Shown here: piece after piece, positions 8,217 through 18,023 of the stretch | How the letters are laid out: each line of letters starts with the position of its first letter | Position numbering within the stretch: the first letter of the stretch is position 1 | NCBI GenBank assembly: GCA_029210875.1 | Contig: JARGFJ010000004.1 | Span: 1 to 64,000, forward strand | DNA length: 64,000 nt | Source: Gammaproteobacteria bacterium | GTDB lineage: Bacteria > Pseudomonadota > Gammaproteobacteria > Nitrosococcales > Methylophagaceae | Reading direction: 5' to 3' | Notes under the pieces: model-generated | What the model saw: the letters and a program-made list of their open reading frames with translations, nothing else | What the model was told of the DNA's origin: nothing | Databases searched by the model: none | Translations under genes and position numbers: made by a program

Positions 8217-8958
8217 ATCAACTGGTTTTATCGATACCCAATACCAATTTGCCGCGCATTTACGTGATCCTGCCAATCAAGCTATCCCAGGCGATCTCGA
8301 ACCGCGGCGTATGGCTATTTATCAGGAGCTTTTTTATAATAATATCGACGGTTTCATTGCTAACGGATTTCCAGTAATTCGCACAATAACATCCGATGAT
8401 AACTGGCATGCCATGATCCGTGATTTCATGATCACGCATCGGTGCAAAACGCCACTCTTCCATGAAGTTTCTCGTGAGTTCCTAATGTATCTTGAGAACG
8501 AACGTGATGCAGCTAATGATCCACCGTTTCTTGGTGAGTTGGCCCATTATGAATGGGTAGAATTAGCCTTAAGTGTGTTGGATAGTGATGCCACACCTTT
8601 TGAGTTAGCGGCTGATGTTGACTGTATGCACCAACACCTCAAAACCTCACCATTAGCTTGGCCTTTAGCCTATCATTATGATGTGCAAAATATCGGACCA
8701 AAATATCAACCAGTCGTCGCTAACGATACGATGGTGTTTTTACTGGTCTATCGTAATCAGCAAGACAAAATCACCTTTATTGAGTTAAACCCCGTCAGTG
8801 CACGTCTTATTGATTTACTTAATGACAATCATACTGGACAACAAGCCGCTGAAATAATCGCTCAGCAGTTAAATCATCCTAATCCACAACTCGTTATTGA
8901 TAGTGCCAAAGCCTTACTCGAAGATTGGATTAATCGAGGCATAATGATCGAGCAATAA
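8203..8958 (+). CDS. DUF2063-type MNIO partner protein (MbnC/BufC-like)
   Basis: 251-residue protein of the DUF2063 (putative DNA-binding domain) type that pairs with DUF692 enzymes and serves as the recognition partner for the substrate peptide. The N-terminal motif RRMAIYQELFYNNI and the following GFPVIRTI are typical of the domain; the C-terminal part has the LAHYEWVELAL helix and an all-alpha/beta tail. The frame is open to 8152, but the GTG at 8203 with AAGG ten bases upstream gives the expected start and a 14-base overlap with the DUF692 gene. The gene ends three bases before a bidirectional terminator. Confidence 0.87.
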   Translation: MSALKSTGFIDTQYQFAAHLRDPANQAIPGDLEPRRMAIYQELFYNNIDGFIANGFPVIRTITSDDNWHAMIRDFMITHRCKTPLFHEVSREFLMYLENERDAANDPPFLGELAHYEWVELALSVLDSDATPFELAADVDCMHQHLKTSPLAWPLAYHYDVQNIGPKYQPVVANDTMVFLLVYRNQQDKITFIELNPVSARLIDLLNDNHTGQQAAEIIAQQLNHPNPQLVIDSAKALLEDWINRGIMIEQ

Positions 8959-8992
8959 AAAAGGCCGAGAATACAATTCTCGACCTTTTTAA
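8957..8992. terminator. Bidirectional terminator between MNIO cluster and eda
   Basis: AAGGCCGAGAA (8961-8971) pairs with TTCTCGACCTT (8977-8987) with one G-U. An A-run precedes and a T-run follows, so it serves both the plus-strand cluster and the convergent eda gene. Confidence 0.85.
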
Positions 8993-9013
8993 AATAGCTA
9001 TGTCGGACTAGAT

Positions 9014-9646
9014 TTAAACAGTCGCTAGTTCAATCGCTTCAGCTGATAATCGTGTGATTTCATCCCAGTTTTCTGCATCAACCAAATTAGCCGCACACAT
9101 CCAGGAACCACCAACACAAGCCACATTTGGCAAGCTGTAGTAGTCTTTAACATTTTTTTGGCTAACACCACCCGTTGGGCAAAATGTAATCTGTGGAATT
9201 GGCGCACCAATTGATTTCAACATAGGTACACCACCTGCAGCTTCAGCAGGGAAAAATTTCATTTCTGTAATGCCTTTTTCTAATAAACGCATAGCGTCAC
9301 TTGGATTAGCAATACCAGGTAATAATGGCACACCTGTAGCAATCGCTGCATCAATCAATTTATCCGTTGTACCCGGACTCACGATAAACTCTGCACCAGC
9401 ATCAATTGCAGCATGTAATGTTTCAATGTTAATGATCGTGCCAGCACCCACGATTGCATCTGGTACTTCTGTCTTAATACGACGAATTGACTCTAACGCG
9501 GCATCAGTACGTAATGTGATTTCTAATACTTTTAAACCACCTTTGACTAAGGCTTTAGCTAAAGGTACTGCGTGTTCAACATTATTGATGACCATCACCG
9601 GTACAATCGGCGATACATTCATAATTTCTTTTATTGTTTTGCTCAT
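9014..9646 (-). CDS. eda: 2-keto-3-deoxy-6-phosphogluconate aldolase
   Basis: 210-residue KDPG/KHG aldolase, cleaving KDPG to pyruvate and glyceraldehyde 3-phosphate, the last step of the Entner-Doudoroff pathway. The Schiff-base lysine lies in GITEMKFFPAEAAGG, and VGAGTI and FCPTGG (phosphate site) are present. It follows edd by 18 bases on the same strand, giving an edd-eda operon, and ends at a shared terminator. Confidence 0.96.
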   Translation of the reverse strand: MSKTIKEIMNVSPIVPVMVINNVEHAVPLAKALVKGGLKVLEITLRTDAALESIRRIKTEVPDAIVGAGTIINIETLHAAIDAGAEFIVSPGTTDKLIDAAIATGVPLLPGIANPSDAMRLLEKGITEMKFFPAEAAGGVPMLKSIGAPIPQITFCPTGGVSQKNVKDYYSLPNVACVGGSWMCAANLVDAENWDEITRLSAEAIELATV

Positions 9647-9664
9647 TTTTGTTTTTATTCCAAT

Positions 9665-11488
9665 TTATTCAACGTTAAAAACGTTAACCGCACCCGTTTC
9701 AGCAGACGAAACACCCCGACGGAAACTATCAAATAATTCTCGACCCATACCATAATGGTGTTCAGTACTGCCTTTGATGCATTGTGTACGTGCGTTAAAT
9801 ACATCATCATCAATCAAGATATTGAGCGAACCTGTTTGTGTGTTCAAATGCAGTATATCGCCAGTGCGAACACGGGTTAAAGGACCGCCTTCTTCACATT
9901 CTGGGCACATATGAATGGCTGAAGGCACTTTACCTGACGCACCCGACATACGGCCATCGGTTACAATCGCAACTTTAAAGCCTTTATCCTGTAAAGATCC
10001 AAGCAATGGCGTCAATTTATGTAGTTCTGGCATTCCGTTAGCTTTTGGCCCTTGGAAGCGTAATACAACAATTAAATCTTTTTCCATTTCACCGCGTTTA
10101 AATGCAGCAACAACATCGTCTTGATCATCAAACACCATCGCTGGTGCCTCGACAATTTGATGCTCTTCTGCAACAGCCGATATTTTTGACATACCACGGC
10201 CCAAATTACCGTGAATGAGATGCAAGCCACCTGTACTTGAAAATGGTTTTTTGATCGTACCGATAACATTTGTATCTAACGACTTGCCTGGACCTTCTTC
10301 CCAAATTAAGTCGCCATCAACTAGTTTTGGCTCTTGAGTGTAACTGCTCATACCACGTGTAGGTGCAACAGTCATAATATCTTCATGCATTAGACCATGT
10401 TTGAGCAATTCACCAATTAGAACACTCATACCACCTGCCGCCTGGAAGTGATTGATATCAGCCTCACCATTTGGATAAATCCGAGTAAGTAACGGTATGA
10501 TTTTGGTTAATTTATCAAAATCATCCCAGTTAATGATGATACCAGCAGCACGTGCAACTGCAATCAGATGCATAGTGTGATTAGTTGAACCACCTGTTGC
10601 CATTAAACCAACAATAGCATTGACAATCGCTTTTTCGTCAATCATATAGCCAAATGGACGGAAATCATCTCCCATAGACGTGTATTTCAATACATGCTCG
10701 GTCGCACTTTGAGTTAAGGCATCACGCAATGGTGTATTAGGATTAACAAATGAGGCACCGGGCAAATGTAGCCCCATCATTTCAACCATCATTTGGTTAC
10801 TGTTAGCCGTACCATAGAAAGTACATGTACCTGGGCTATGGTAAGACTCAGATTCTGCTTTTAATAATGCATCACGACCCACTTTACCTTCTGCATAAAG
10901 TTGACGAATACGGACTTTCTCTTTGTTTGGCAAACCGCTCAGCATCGGACCACCTGGTACAAATACCGCTGGTAAATGACCAAAGCTCAATGCAGCAATC
11001 AATAAACCTGGTACGATTTTGTCACAAATCCCAAGGAATAATGCGCCATCAAACATATTATGGCTTAGACCAATCGCAGCTGACATCGCAATAACATCAC
11101 GGCTGAATAGCGATAGTTCCATACCCGCTTGGCCTTGGGTAATACCATCACACATCGCTGGCACACCACCTGCAAACTGAGCAACACCGCCAGCTTTATT
11201 AGCTGCTTGTTTAATGATGTCAGGATAATCTTTATACGGTTGGTGTGCTGATAACATATCGTTATAAGCAGAAATGATGCCTATATTAGCTTTGACACTG
11301 ACTGATAAATCCGCTTTTTCTGATGCAGCACAAGCAGCAAAACCATGAGCTAAATTACCACAGGCTAATTGCGAGCGGTGGGGACCATTCTTAACTGCGG
11401 CATCAATACGCGTTAAATAGTTTGCGCGGCTTTCGCTACTACGCTCAATAATTTCATTGGTAACAGCTGCTAATACTGGATGAACCAT
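9665..11488 (-). CDS. edd: 6-phosphogluconate dehydratase
   Basis: 607-residue IlvD/Edd-family dehydratase converting 6-phosphogluconate to KDPG with a [4Fe-4S] cluster. Visible landmarks are [32 protein letters not shown], the cluster cysteine in GICDKIVPG, and the C-terminal [15 protein letters not shown]. Length is normal for Edd and the GGGGAGGT sequence eight bases before the ATG is a strong ribosome site. It is the first gene of edd-eda. Together with eda it implies sugar-acid catabolism or, in RuMP-type methylotrophs, the KDPG aldolase cleavage branch. Confidence 0.96.
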   Translation of the reverse strand: MVHPVLAAVTNEIIERSSESRANYLTRIDAAVKNGPHRSQLACGNLAHGFAACAASEKADLSVSVKANIGIISAYNDMLSAHQPYKDYPDIIKQAANKAGGVAQFAGGVPAMCDGITQGQAGMELSLFSRDVIAMSAAIGLSHNMFDGALFLGICDKIVPGLLIAALSFGHLPAVFVPGGPMLSGLPNKEKVRIRQLYAEGKVGRDALLKAESESYHSPGTCTFYGTANSNQMMVEMMGLHLPGASFVNPNTPLRDALTQSATEHVLKYTSMGDDFRPFGYMIDEKAIVNAIVGLMATGGSTNHTMHLIAVARAAGIIINWDDFDKLTKIIPLLTRIYPNGEADINHFQAAGGMSVLIGELLKHGLMHEDIMTVAPTRGMSSYTQEPKLVDGDLIWEEGPGKSLDTNVIGTIKKPFSSTGGLHLIHGNLGRGMSKISAVAEEHQIVEAPAMVFDDQDDVVAAFKRGEMEKDLIVVLRFQGPKANGMPELHKLTPLLGSLQDKGFKVAIVTDGRMSGASGKVPSAIHMCPECEEGGPLTRVRTGDILHLNTQTGSLNILIDDDVFNARTQCIKGSTEHHYGMGRELFDSFRRGVSSAETGAVNVFNVE

Positions 11489-11643
11489 ATTTACCTCCCC
11501 TAAAGTGCTTTGCTAAATACAATCTTGCAAAGTTGAAAAATAGTGATGATTTATACTGAATAAATCAATCCTGAATAACATATTGGCTTGATATTGTACC
11601 TCGAATAGGCAATTTTCGCACGGATCAGTTTGGTAACAACTAC

Positions 11644-12783
11644 CTATGAACCTCCTGTCAGATTCATAATCCATGCAAATATCACAACTTGTGGCACGGT
11701 TATTAAGGGCAAAAACAAGGCTATTTTCCATGAACCCGTTGTCTCACGTAATGACATAATTTCAGTATAGTCTGTTGCTACACCCGTCATTAAAAAGGCA
11801 AAACCATTACCCGGTGCCAATGCCCTAATCACTAAATCAGCAGCGATTGGCGTTGAACCTTCAGAACAAATTTCAAGCATTGTAGCAACAATAAGGGTCA
11901 TACCTAAACCGGCAATTGTCGCACCGAAATACGTTTGAAAACTATCTATTGGGACAAATGTTCGGATCGCGGCAGCCAGTAGAACACCTAACAGAAGCCA
12001 GCGTATGATCATACGGGAATCTTTAATTCCCTCCCACAGCATAGTACGCCACCACTTGCCCGTAAACCGGGTTTGTTGCCAACGCTGCTTTGCTTCAATC
12101 CACGGTTTAAATCCATCAGACGCTATCGTATTTGGATTGCCAGGTAATTTACCACCACTGACCAAGCTGTCAAAAATCAAGCCACTGGCAATACCTATAA
12201 TCATCGAACAAGCAATAAATAACAGCGTCCATTTCCAGCCTATTAAAGCAATTAAAATAATCGTTAGTGACAAAGAATTCCATGGGCTCGCAATTAAAAA
12301 TGCCATTACTTGTCCTAAGCTTGCACCTCGCTGATATAAACGCATTGCAACCAGTAATATGCCATGACTACATAAATCAAGAAATACACCCGCAAGAGTA
12401 GCTCTTAGAATTCCAGACAAGGTATTAGCTTTGCCTAATGCTGAAATTACAAATTCCCTGGGCACACGTCCTAACACGCCAACAAAGAACATACCTAAGC
12501 CTAGCCCGATCCACATACTATCCATTAAATGACGGATCGCTAATGTCATGTTTGCAATAGCTGATTCGGCAGAGACTAAATCTGTCGCCAAAAGATTAAA
12601 TAGATAGCCTGATGAAACCAGTATTAATGTTGTCCAAAGCAATATATCTGGACGTGACTTGTTGCTAGCGTCACTGTCACAACAACCTGACAATTCAAAC
12701 GTTTTATCTGATTTTTTAGTCTCATCGCTACCACAGCAACGTGCTGACTCTGTCGGTTCTGGTGCTCCACAACATGATGGCAT
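11644..12783 (-). CDS. Cu/Zn efflux permease of the SO_0444 type
   Basis: 379-residue membrane permease resembling the SO_0444 Cu/Zn efflux family (DUF318-like permease). The cytoplasmic N-terminus carries three CC pairs (SCCGAPE, ARCCGSDE, SGCCDSD), a likely metal-binding tail, followed by about eight to ten membrane helices. Conserved stretches include FLDLCSHGILLVAM, ASPWNSLSLT and CSEGSTPIAADL. Expected to move thiophilic metal out of the cytoplasm; the ion is not readable from sequence. It is divergent from trmB and followed by a 155-base gap before edd. Confidence 0.85.
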   Translation of the reverse strand: MPSCCGAPEPTESARCCGSDETKKSDKTFELSGCCDSDASNKSRPDILLWTTLILVSSGYLFNLLATDLVSAESAIANMTLAIRHLMDSMWIGLGLGMFFVGVLGRVPREFVISALGKANTLSGILRATLAGVFLDLCSHGILLVAMRLYQRGASLGQVMAFLIASPWNSLSLTIILIALIGWKWTLLFIACSMIIGIASGLIFDSLVSGGKLPGNPNTIASDGFKPWIEAKQRWQQTRFTGKWWRTMLWEGIKDSRMIIRWLLLGVLLAAAIRTFVPIDSFQTYFGATIAGLGMTLIVATMLEICSEGSTPIAADLVIRALAPGNGFAFLMTGVATDYTEIMSLRETTGSWKIALFLPLITVPQVVIFAWIMNLTGGS

Positions 12784-12869
12784 ATAAAATTCCTCTGTAT
12801 CTTCAGGTATGATCCCACTCTGATTTAACTATATCAATAAACAAAATACTACATTAGGCTATTTAAATA

Positions 12870-13556
12870 ATGACAACTTCCAAACCATTACGTACGGTTC
12901 GTAGTTTTGTTCGCCGTGAAGGTCGACTAACTCAAGCACAACAGCGTGCAATTGACTCGCTCTGGACCGAATTTGCTATCGATGATGGTGATTCAATAAT
13001 TGATTTAAACGCACTTTTTGGTCGAGATGCACCCAAAATACTTGAAATAGGTTTCGGCAATGGTCATTCACTCGCTCAAATGGCATCTGAACAACCTGAA
13101 CATGACTTTTTAGGTGTTGAAGTGCATCGCCCAGGCGTAGGTCAATTACTCAATTCCATAGAAAAGTTAGGCTTAACAAATTTACGTGTTGCATGCACTG
13201 ATGCCGTTGAGTTAATCAAATATCGTTTAGCAAATAACAGTCTTGATAGATTACAACTTTTTTTTCCTGATCCATGGCACAAAAAAAGGCACCATAAACG
13301 TCGCATCATCCAACCCGAGTTTGTCGCACTTTTAGCCCAAAAAATAAAATCCGGGGGGTATCTCCATATGGCGACAGATTGGCAACACTATGCTGAACAA
13401 ATGTTGGACGACTTATCTAGTAATGATGCGTTCATAAACTGCGGTGATGAGTCCGGCTATATTCCTCGGCCAGACTACCGCCCCCTTACAAAATTTGAAC
13501 AACGTGGTCATAAACTGGGACATGGTGTATGGGATCTGCTTTTTAAACGACGCTAA
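12870..13556 (+). CDS. trmB: tRNA (guanine-N7)-methyltransferase
   Basis: 228-residue TrmB that methylates G46 in the tRNA variable loop using SAM. The SAM loop reads LEIGFGNGHSLAQMA, the ligand-binding GVEVHRPG follows, and the catalytic region FFPDPWHKKRHHKRR is intact. The C-terminal TKFEQRGHKLGHGVWDL is the usual family end. It stands alone between a divergent transporter and fadL. Confidence 0.96.
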   Translation: MTTSKPLRTVRSFVRREGRLTQAQQRAIDSLWTEFAIDDGDSIIDLNALFGRDAPKILEIGFGNGHSLAQMASEQPEHDFLGVEVHRPGVGQLLNSIEKLGLTNLRVACTDAVELIKYRLANNSLDRLQLFFPDPWHKKRHHKRRIIQPEFVALLAQKIKSGGYLHMATDWQHYAEQMLDDLSSNDAFINCGDESGYIPRPDYRPLTKFEQRGHKLGHGVWDLLFKRR

Positions 13557-13627
13557 GCAATAAAACTTGCACCAATTAAATGCATAAGGTATTTTCGTTA
13601 AGAAATTCCTTAACTTAAGGCATAAAC

Positions 13628-14902
13628 ATGAAGCAAATCAATAAGATTAAACTAGGCGCACTTGTTGTTACATCTGTTATTAGTTCTACAGCGTATAGTG
13701 CGGGTTTTGGTCTTATAGAACAAAGTGTTACTGGTCTGGGTCGTGCATTTGCTGGTGGTGGTGCCGTTGCTGGTGATGCTAGTACGATTTTCTATAATCC
13801 TGCGGGGTTAACCAACCTTCAACAGGCTGAGCTCGACATAGGGCTTAATTTTCTGGCACCGAAAATTGAATTCACTGATAGTGGCTCAACATCGCCTTTT
13901 GGTGTACCTTTGACTGGTGGTGATGATGGTGATGTAGCAAATAATGCCTTTTTACCAAACCTTTATTATTCAACACCACTCAATGATCGCGTGCACCTTG
14001 GTATTGGTGTCACCGCTCCTTTTGGTTTGGTAACCGAATACGATGATACCTGGAAAGGTCGCTTTCATGCTGTTAAATCTGATTTACGTACTATAAACAT
14101 CAATCCGACAATTGCTTTTAAGGCTACCGATAAAGTATCAGTAGGCTTTGGCGTTAATTTACAGAAAATCGATCTTGAATTAACACAGATGGCTGACCTG
14201 GGAGCGTTAGGTGGTGCAGCTTTCTCTCAAAAAGCAGATGGTAAAGTTAATATTGAAGCAGATGATTGGAGCTGGGGTTATAACTTAGGGCTAATGCTAC
14301 AAGCAACGGAATCTACTCGCCTTGGTTTAGCCTATCGCTCCAAGGTTTCCCATACGTTAAAAGGTAACGGTACACTCAGAACCGCAACAGGTGCTTTAGC
14401 TGCTGATGAGAATATTATGGGTAAAGTCGATTTACCAGAATCACTTTCATTAGCTGTTCATCATCAATTCAATACTAGATGGGCTGTGATGGGTGAGGCG
14501 ACTTGGACACGTTGGAGTCGATTTAAAGAATTGACGATTATCTCAGATGGTACAGTACTAAATAGTACTAAACCTGAAAACTGGAACAATGTAATGCGTT
14601 ATAGTCTGGGCTTAGACTATCAATATGATGATCAGTGGACGTTACGAACTGGTGTTGCCTATGATCAATCACCTATTCCCGAACAATTCCGCACAGCTCG
14701 CCTACCAGGTGAAGATCGCTTTTGGTTCTCTTTAGGAGCCAGCTATAAATACTCAGATAAAATAACGGTTGATGCCGGCTATATGCATGTATTTGTGCGC
14801 ACTGCTGATATTAGTGAAGATGATAGGAGCTATGTCTTAAACGGTAAATACGACGTTAGCTCTGACATCTTTGGTCTTCAAATGCGTTGGTTATTGTTAT
14901 AA
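13628..14902 (+). CDS. fadL: FadL/OmpP1-type outer-membrane hydrocarbon transporter
   Basis: 424-residue FadL-family beta-barrel with a signal peptide of about 24 residues ending SAYSA. The mature N-terminus GFGLIEQSVTGLGRAFAGG and the following IFYNPAG plug motif are diagnostic. The strand-rich body ends in FGLQMRWLLL, whose terminal residues fit the BAM recognition rule loosely. It would take up long-chain fatty acids or other hydrophobic compounds. The acyl-CoA ligase gene starts 16 bases after it, so uptake and activation are coupled. Confidence 0.93.
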   Translation: MKQINKIKLGALVVTSVISSTAYSAGFGLIEQSVTGLGRAFAGGGAVAGDASTIFYNPAGLTNLQQAELDIGLNFLAPKIEFTDSGSTSPFGVPLTGGDDGDVANNAFLPNLYYSTPLNDRVHLGIGVTAPFGLVTEYDDTWKGRFHAVKSDLRTININPTIAFKATDKVSVGFGVNLQKIDLELTQMADLGALGGAAFSQKADGKVNIEADDWSWGYNLGLMLQATESTRLGLAYRSKVSHTLKGNGTLRTATGALAADENIMGKVDLPESLSLAVHHQFNTRWAVMGEATWTRWSRFKELTIISDGTVLNSTKPENWNNVMRYSLGLDYQYDDQWTLRTGVAYDQSPIPEQFRTARLPGEDRFWFSLGASYKYSDKITVDAGYMHVFVRTADISEDDRSYVLNGKYDVSSDIFGLQMRWLLL

Positions 14903-14918
14903 AACAACGCTCTGAGTT

Positions 14919-16718
14919 ATGAATACATCAACTAAAGACCTGATAGAGATTGAACAAGCGAAGACCTTATATGGTTTATTTCAAGAACGCTTGAAACGTA
15001 ATCCAGAACATAGTGCCTATCGCTACTATTGTTCAGATCTCAAACAGTGGCTTGATGTTACCTGGCAACAGATTGCTGATGATGTTTCTCGCTGGCAAAC
15101 CGCCATTGCAAAAGAAGCATTAGAACCTGGTGATCGTGTTGCGTTAAATTTACGTAACTGTAAAGAGTGGGTAATTTATGACCAGGCTGTAATGGGTTTA
15201 GGTTTGATTCTGGTGCCACTTTACCCTGATGATCGACCTGATAATGTTGCCTATATATTAAAAGATGCTGATGTTAAGTTGCTTTACCTGCAAAATGCGT
15301 CGCAATGGAAACGAATCAAACCATCATTATCAGAAGAACATAATCTACAACGAGTTGTAATCAATCAATCAGATGATGTAGCCATTGAATCACCAGTAGT
15401 TTACGCCAGTGATTGGCTACCTTCTGAATCGACGGCTCTAGTAGACTGGCAAGCAGATCCCCATGAGCTTGCTTCTATTATTTATACTTCTGGTACAACT
15501 GGCAAACCTAAAGGCGTCATGTTAAGCCACCACAATATGCTTTCTGTTGCAGCTAATGCACTTGAGTATTTTGATGTTTACACCAACGATGTGTTTTTAT
15601 CTTTCCTACCGTTATCACATACCTTGGAGCGAACAGCTGGCTATTATTTAGCCATAATGGGCGGAGCAACAGTTGTATACTCAAGAGGCATTCCCCAACT
15701 AGCTGAAGATATGCAGTTCATAAAACCTTCGGTTATGTTTACTGTACCTCGGGTATTTGAACGTATTTACTGTCGTCTTAACCAAAAAATAAATCAACAA
15801 TCGATAGTCACTAAACTACTTTTTCGTCTGACTAATCATGTTGGCTGGTTACGTTTTCTCAACAAGCAAAACCGTGTTGGTTGGCGGCCTGGCCTGTTAT
15901 TATGGCCATTAGTCGATAAATTAATTGCATCTAAAATCAGACAGCAATTTGGTGGCAATATGCGATTATTAGTCAGTGGCGGCGCAGCATTGCCTGAAGC
16001 TGTATCTAAAGTCTTTATTGCTTCTAATCTTGCTGTCTTACAAGGTTATGGCTTAACTGAAACCAGCCCCGTAATTAGTGTTAATGAACTTAACAATAAT
16101 TATCCTGATAGTGTTGGCAGAGCTATACCTAATGTTAATGTCATGATTGGTGACAATGATGAATTATTATGTAAAGGTCCGGGTATTATGCTGGGCTACT
16201 GGAATAATCATAAAGCGACAGCTCAAGTCATAAATTCAGAAGGCTGGTTGCATACAGGTGATCAAGCACGCATTAGTGAGACTGGACACATTTATATCAC
16301 TGGGCGTATTAAAGATATTATTGTTATGAGTAATGGCGAGAAAATTCCGCCCAATGATATTGAAGCGGCCATTCTAAATGATGATATTTTTGATCAAGCG
16401 TTAGTTATTGGGGAAGGTCGCTCTTACTTATCCGCCTTATTGGTTTTAAATTCTGATAACTGGTTCAGCTTAGCCAAAACACACAAGCTTGATGGTTTTG
16501 ATGCAAACTCGCTCAATGATAAAACACTCCATTCAGATATCATTAGTCGATTAAGACGTTTATTACACGACTTCCCTTCTTATGCAAAAATTCGTCGTGT
16601 TACATTAACACTTGAGCCTTGGACAGCAGAAAATAATTTGCTGACGCCAACAATGAAAATCAAACGTCCACAAGTAATAGCGCATCACAAGGCTGATATC
16701 GAAAAAATGTATTCATAG
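14919..16718 (+). CDS. Long-chain acyl-CoA ligase (AMP-forming)
   Basis: 599-residue AMP-binding enzyme of the FadD15/ACSL-like branch. Motifs: the P-loop IIYTSGTTGKPKGVMLSH, GYGLTETSP, the hinge region GWLHTGDQARISETGHIYITGR, and KDIIVMSNGEKIPP. The expected reaction is fatty acid plus CoA and ATP to acyl-CoA, AMP and PPi. It lies 16 bases after fadL on the same strand. The chain-length preference cannot be read from sequence, and this branch differs from the E. coli FadD type, so no symbol is given. Confidence 0.92.
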   Translation: MNTSTKDLIEIEQAKTLYGLFQERLKRNPEHSAYRYYCSDLKQWLDVTWQQIADDVSRWQTAIAKEALEPGDRVALNLRNCKEWVIYDQAVMGLGLILVPLYPDDRPDNVAYILKDADVKLLYLQNASQWKRIKPSLSEEHNLQRVVINQSDDVAIESPVVYASDWLPSESTALVDWQADPHELASIIYTSGTTGKPKGVMLSHHNMLSVAANALEYFDVYTNDVFLSFLPLSHTLERTAGYYLAIMGGATVVYSRGIPQLAEDMQFIKPSVMFTVPRVFERIYCRLNQKINQQSIVTKLLFRLTNHVGWLRFLNKQNRVGWRPGLLLWPLVDKLIASKIRQQFGGNMRLLVSGGAALPEAVSKVFIASNLAVLQGYGLTETSPVISVNELNNNYPDSVGRAIPNVNVMIGDNDELLCKGPGIMLGYWNNHKATAQVINSEGWLHTGDQARISETGHIYITGRIKDIIVMSNGEKIPPNDIEAAILNDDIFDQALVIGEGRSYLSALLVLNSDNWFSLAKTHKLDGFDANSLNDKTLHSDIISRLRRLLHDFPSYAKIRRVTLTLEPWTAENNLLTPTMKIKRPQVIAHHKADIEKMYS

Positions 16719-16732
16719 TTCTAAGCATATAG

Positions 16733-18010
16733 CTAATCATTCAATATTGTTTTCATCACCGCTTCAACTGTATGAAAAGAACCAAAAATAAGCACTCGAT
16801 CGCCATTTTCAGCATTTTCCATCGCTAAATGATAAGCATCAATCACCTCAGCACTATTTATACACTTAGCCGGTTCAATAAGATGACTAATCTTGTTTGC
16901 CATCTCATCGGCTGTCATTCCTCTCGATCCGGAAAGTCCTGCTAAATACCAAACATCAATTAAAGACTTTAATACATCAACAACTGCAGCGACATCTTTA
17001 TCTTTTAGCATGGCTAATACGGCATAGGTTTTGCCATCACAGGGCTTTTCAGCTAGAAGTTTGGCAAGATTTTCTGCACCTTGCTGATTGTGAGTAACAT
17101 CAAAAATTCGCTCAACAGGACCTGAAATCTGCTGAAAACGACCTGCCAATTTGACCCCACTTAAGCCACGAGCAATTGCTTGTTTAGATATATCTTTTCC
17201 TTGTTTGATCAAGATATCGATTACTTTAAGCACAGCTGCTGCATTATTGAATTGATAGCTACCTGCTAATGCTGGAAACGGTAAATCCTGCCAACGCTGT
17301 CCACTCCTGCTCCACTGCCAATTAATGTCACTGACAGAAAAGTGATAATCAGTTTGTGCTTTATACACTGGCGCTGACAACGATTGTGCATAGGCTAACA
17401 AACTTTGTGGTGGTTCACTTTCAGAGCATACTACAGGCTTATTTGCACGAATAATGCCTGCTTTTTCTCTTCCTATCAGCTCACGCGTGCTACCAAGCCA
17501 GTTAACATGATCCAACCCGATGGGTGTGATCAATGCAATATCAGTATCAAACAGATTCACAGCATCTAATCTGCCCCCCATACCGACTTCGAGAATGGCT
17601 ATATCAATCTTTTGTTGGCAGAAAATATCTATTGCAGCTAAGGTCGCAAATTCAAAATAGGTTAATGATGTAGCTTGTCGCGCCTTATCAATACGCTCAA
17701 ATGCTTGACAAATTGAAGTATCATCGCAAGGTATACTGTTGATGCAAATGCGTTCGTTATATCGTAAAAGATGAGGTGATGTGTACGTTCCGGTACGATA
17801 ACCTGCGGAACGTAAGATTGACTCTAACATGGCTACGGACGAACCTTTGCCATTAGTCCCTGCTACAGTAATAACTGTAAAAGGTAATACTGTTTTTTCT
17901 TTTCTAAGTTGATTCCAGACTAAACCGATTCGACTTAAGCCTGGATCAACTTCAGTAAAGTGTAAATTTTCCTGCCAGGCTAACCATTCTGGCAGAGTCT
18001 TAAATCGCAT
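16733..18010 (-). CDS. folC: Bifunctional folylpolyglutamate/dihydrofolate synthase
   Basis: 425-residue Mur-ligase-like enzyme that adds glutamate to dihydropteroate and to folates. The P-loop VAGTNGKGSSVAMLE, FTSPHLLRYNERI, LEVGMGGRLDAVN and the DVTHNQQGAENL C-domain motif are all intact. It is the last gene of the long minus-strand train, 13 bases after accD, the classic accD-folC pair. Confidence 0.96.
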   Translation of the reverse strand: MRFKTLPEWLAWQENLHFTEVDPGLSRIGLVWNQLRKEKTVLPFTVITVAGTNGKGSSVAMLESILRSAGYRTGTYTSPHLLRYNERICINSIPCDDTSICQAFERIDKARQATSLTYFEFATLAAIDIFCQQKIDIAILEVGMGGRLDAVNLFDTDIALITPIGLDHVNWLGSTRELIGREKAGIIRANKPVVCSESEPPQSLLAYAQSLSAPVYKAQTDYHFSVSDINWQWSRSGQRWQDLPFPALAGSYQFNNAAAVLKVIDILIKQGKDISKQAIARGLSGVKLAGRFQQISGPVERIFDVTHNQQGAENLAKLLAEKPCDGKTYAVLAMLKDKDVAAVVDVLKSLIDVWYLAGLSGSRGMTADEMANKISHLIEPAKCINSAEVIDAYHLAMENAENGDRVLIFGSFHTVEAVMKTILND

Positions 18011-18023
18011 ACAGTTTTAAGAA

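Noticed and set aside
6511..8958. Reading the MNIO cluster as a bufferin or methanobactin operon
   Set aside because: No DUF2282-type or short Cys-rich precursor is encoded nearby, including small ORFs in the 7261-7364 gap, so neither name is justified.
9270..9755. 161-residue open frame opposite eda/edd
   Set aside because: Lies across the edd-eda junction on the other strand; both real genes are intact.
11513..11731. 72-residue cysteine-bearing frame after the efflux permease
   Set aside because: It overlaps the permease gene end in another frame, has no ribosome site, and the cysteines do not form a convincing pattern.
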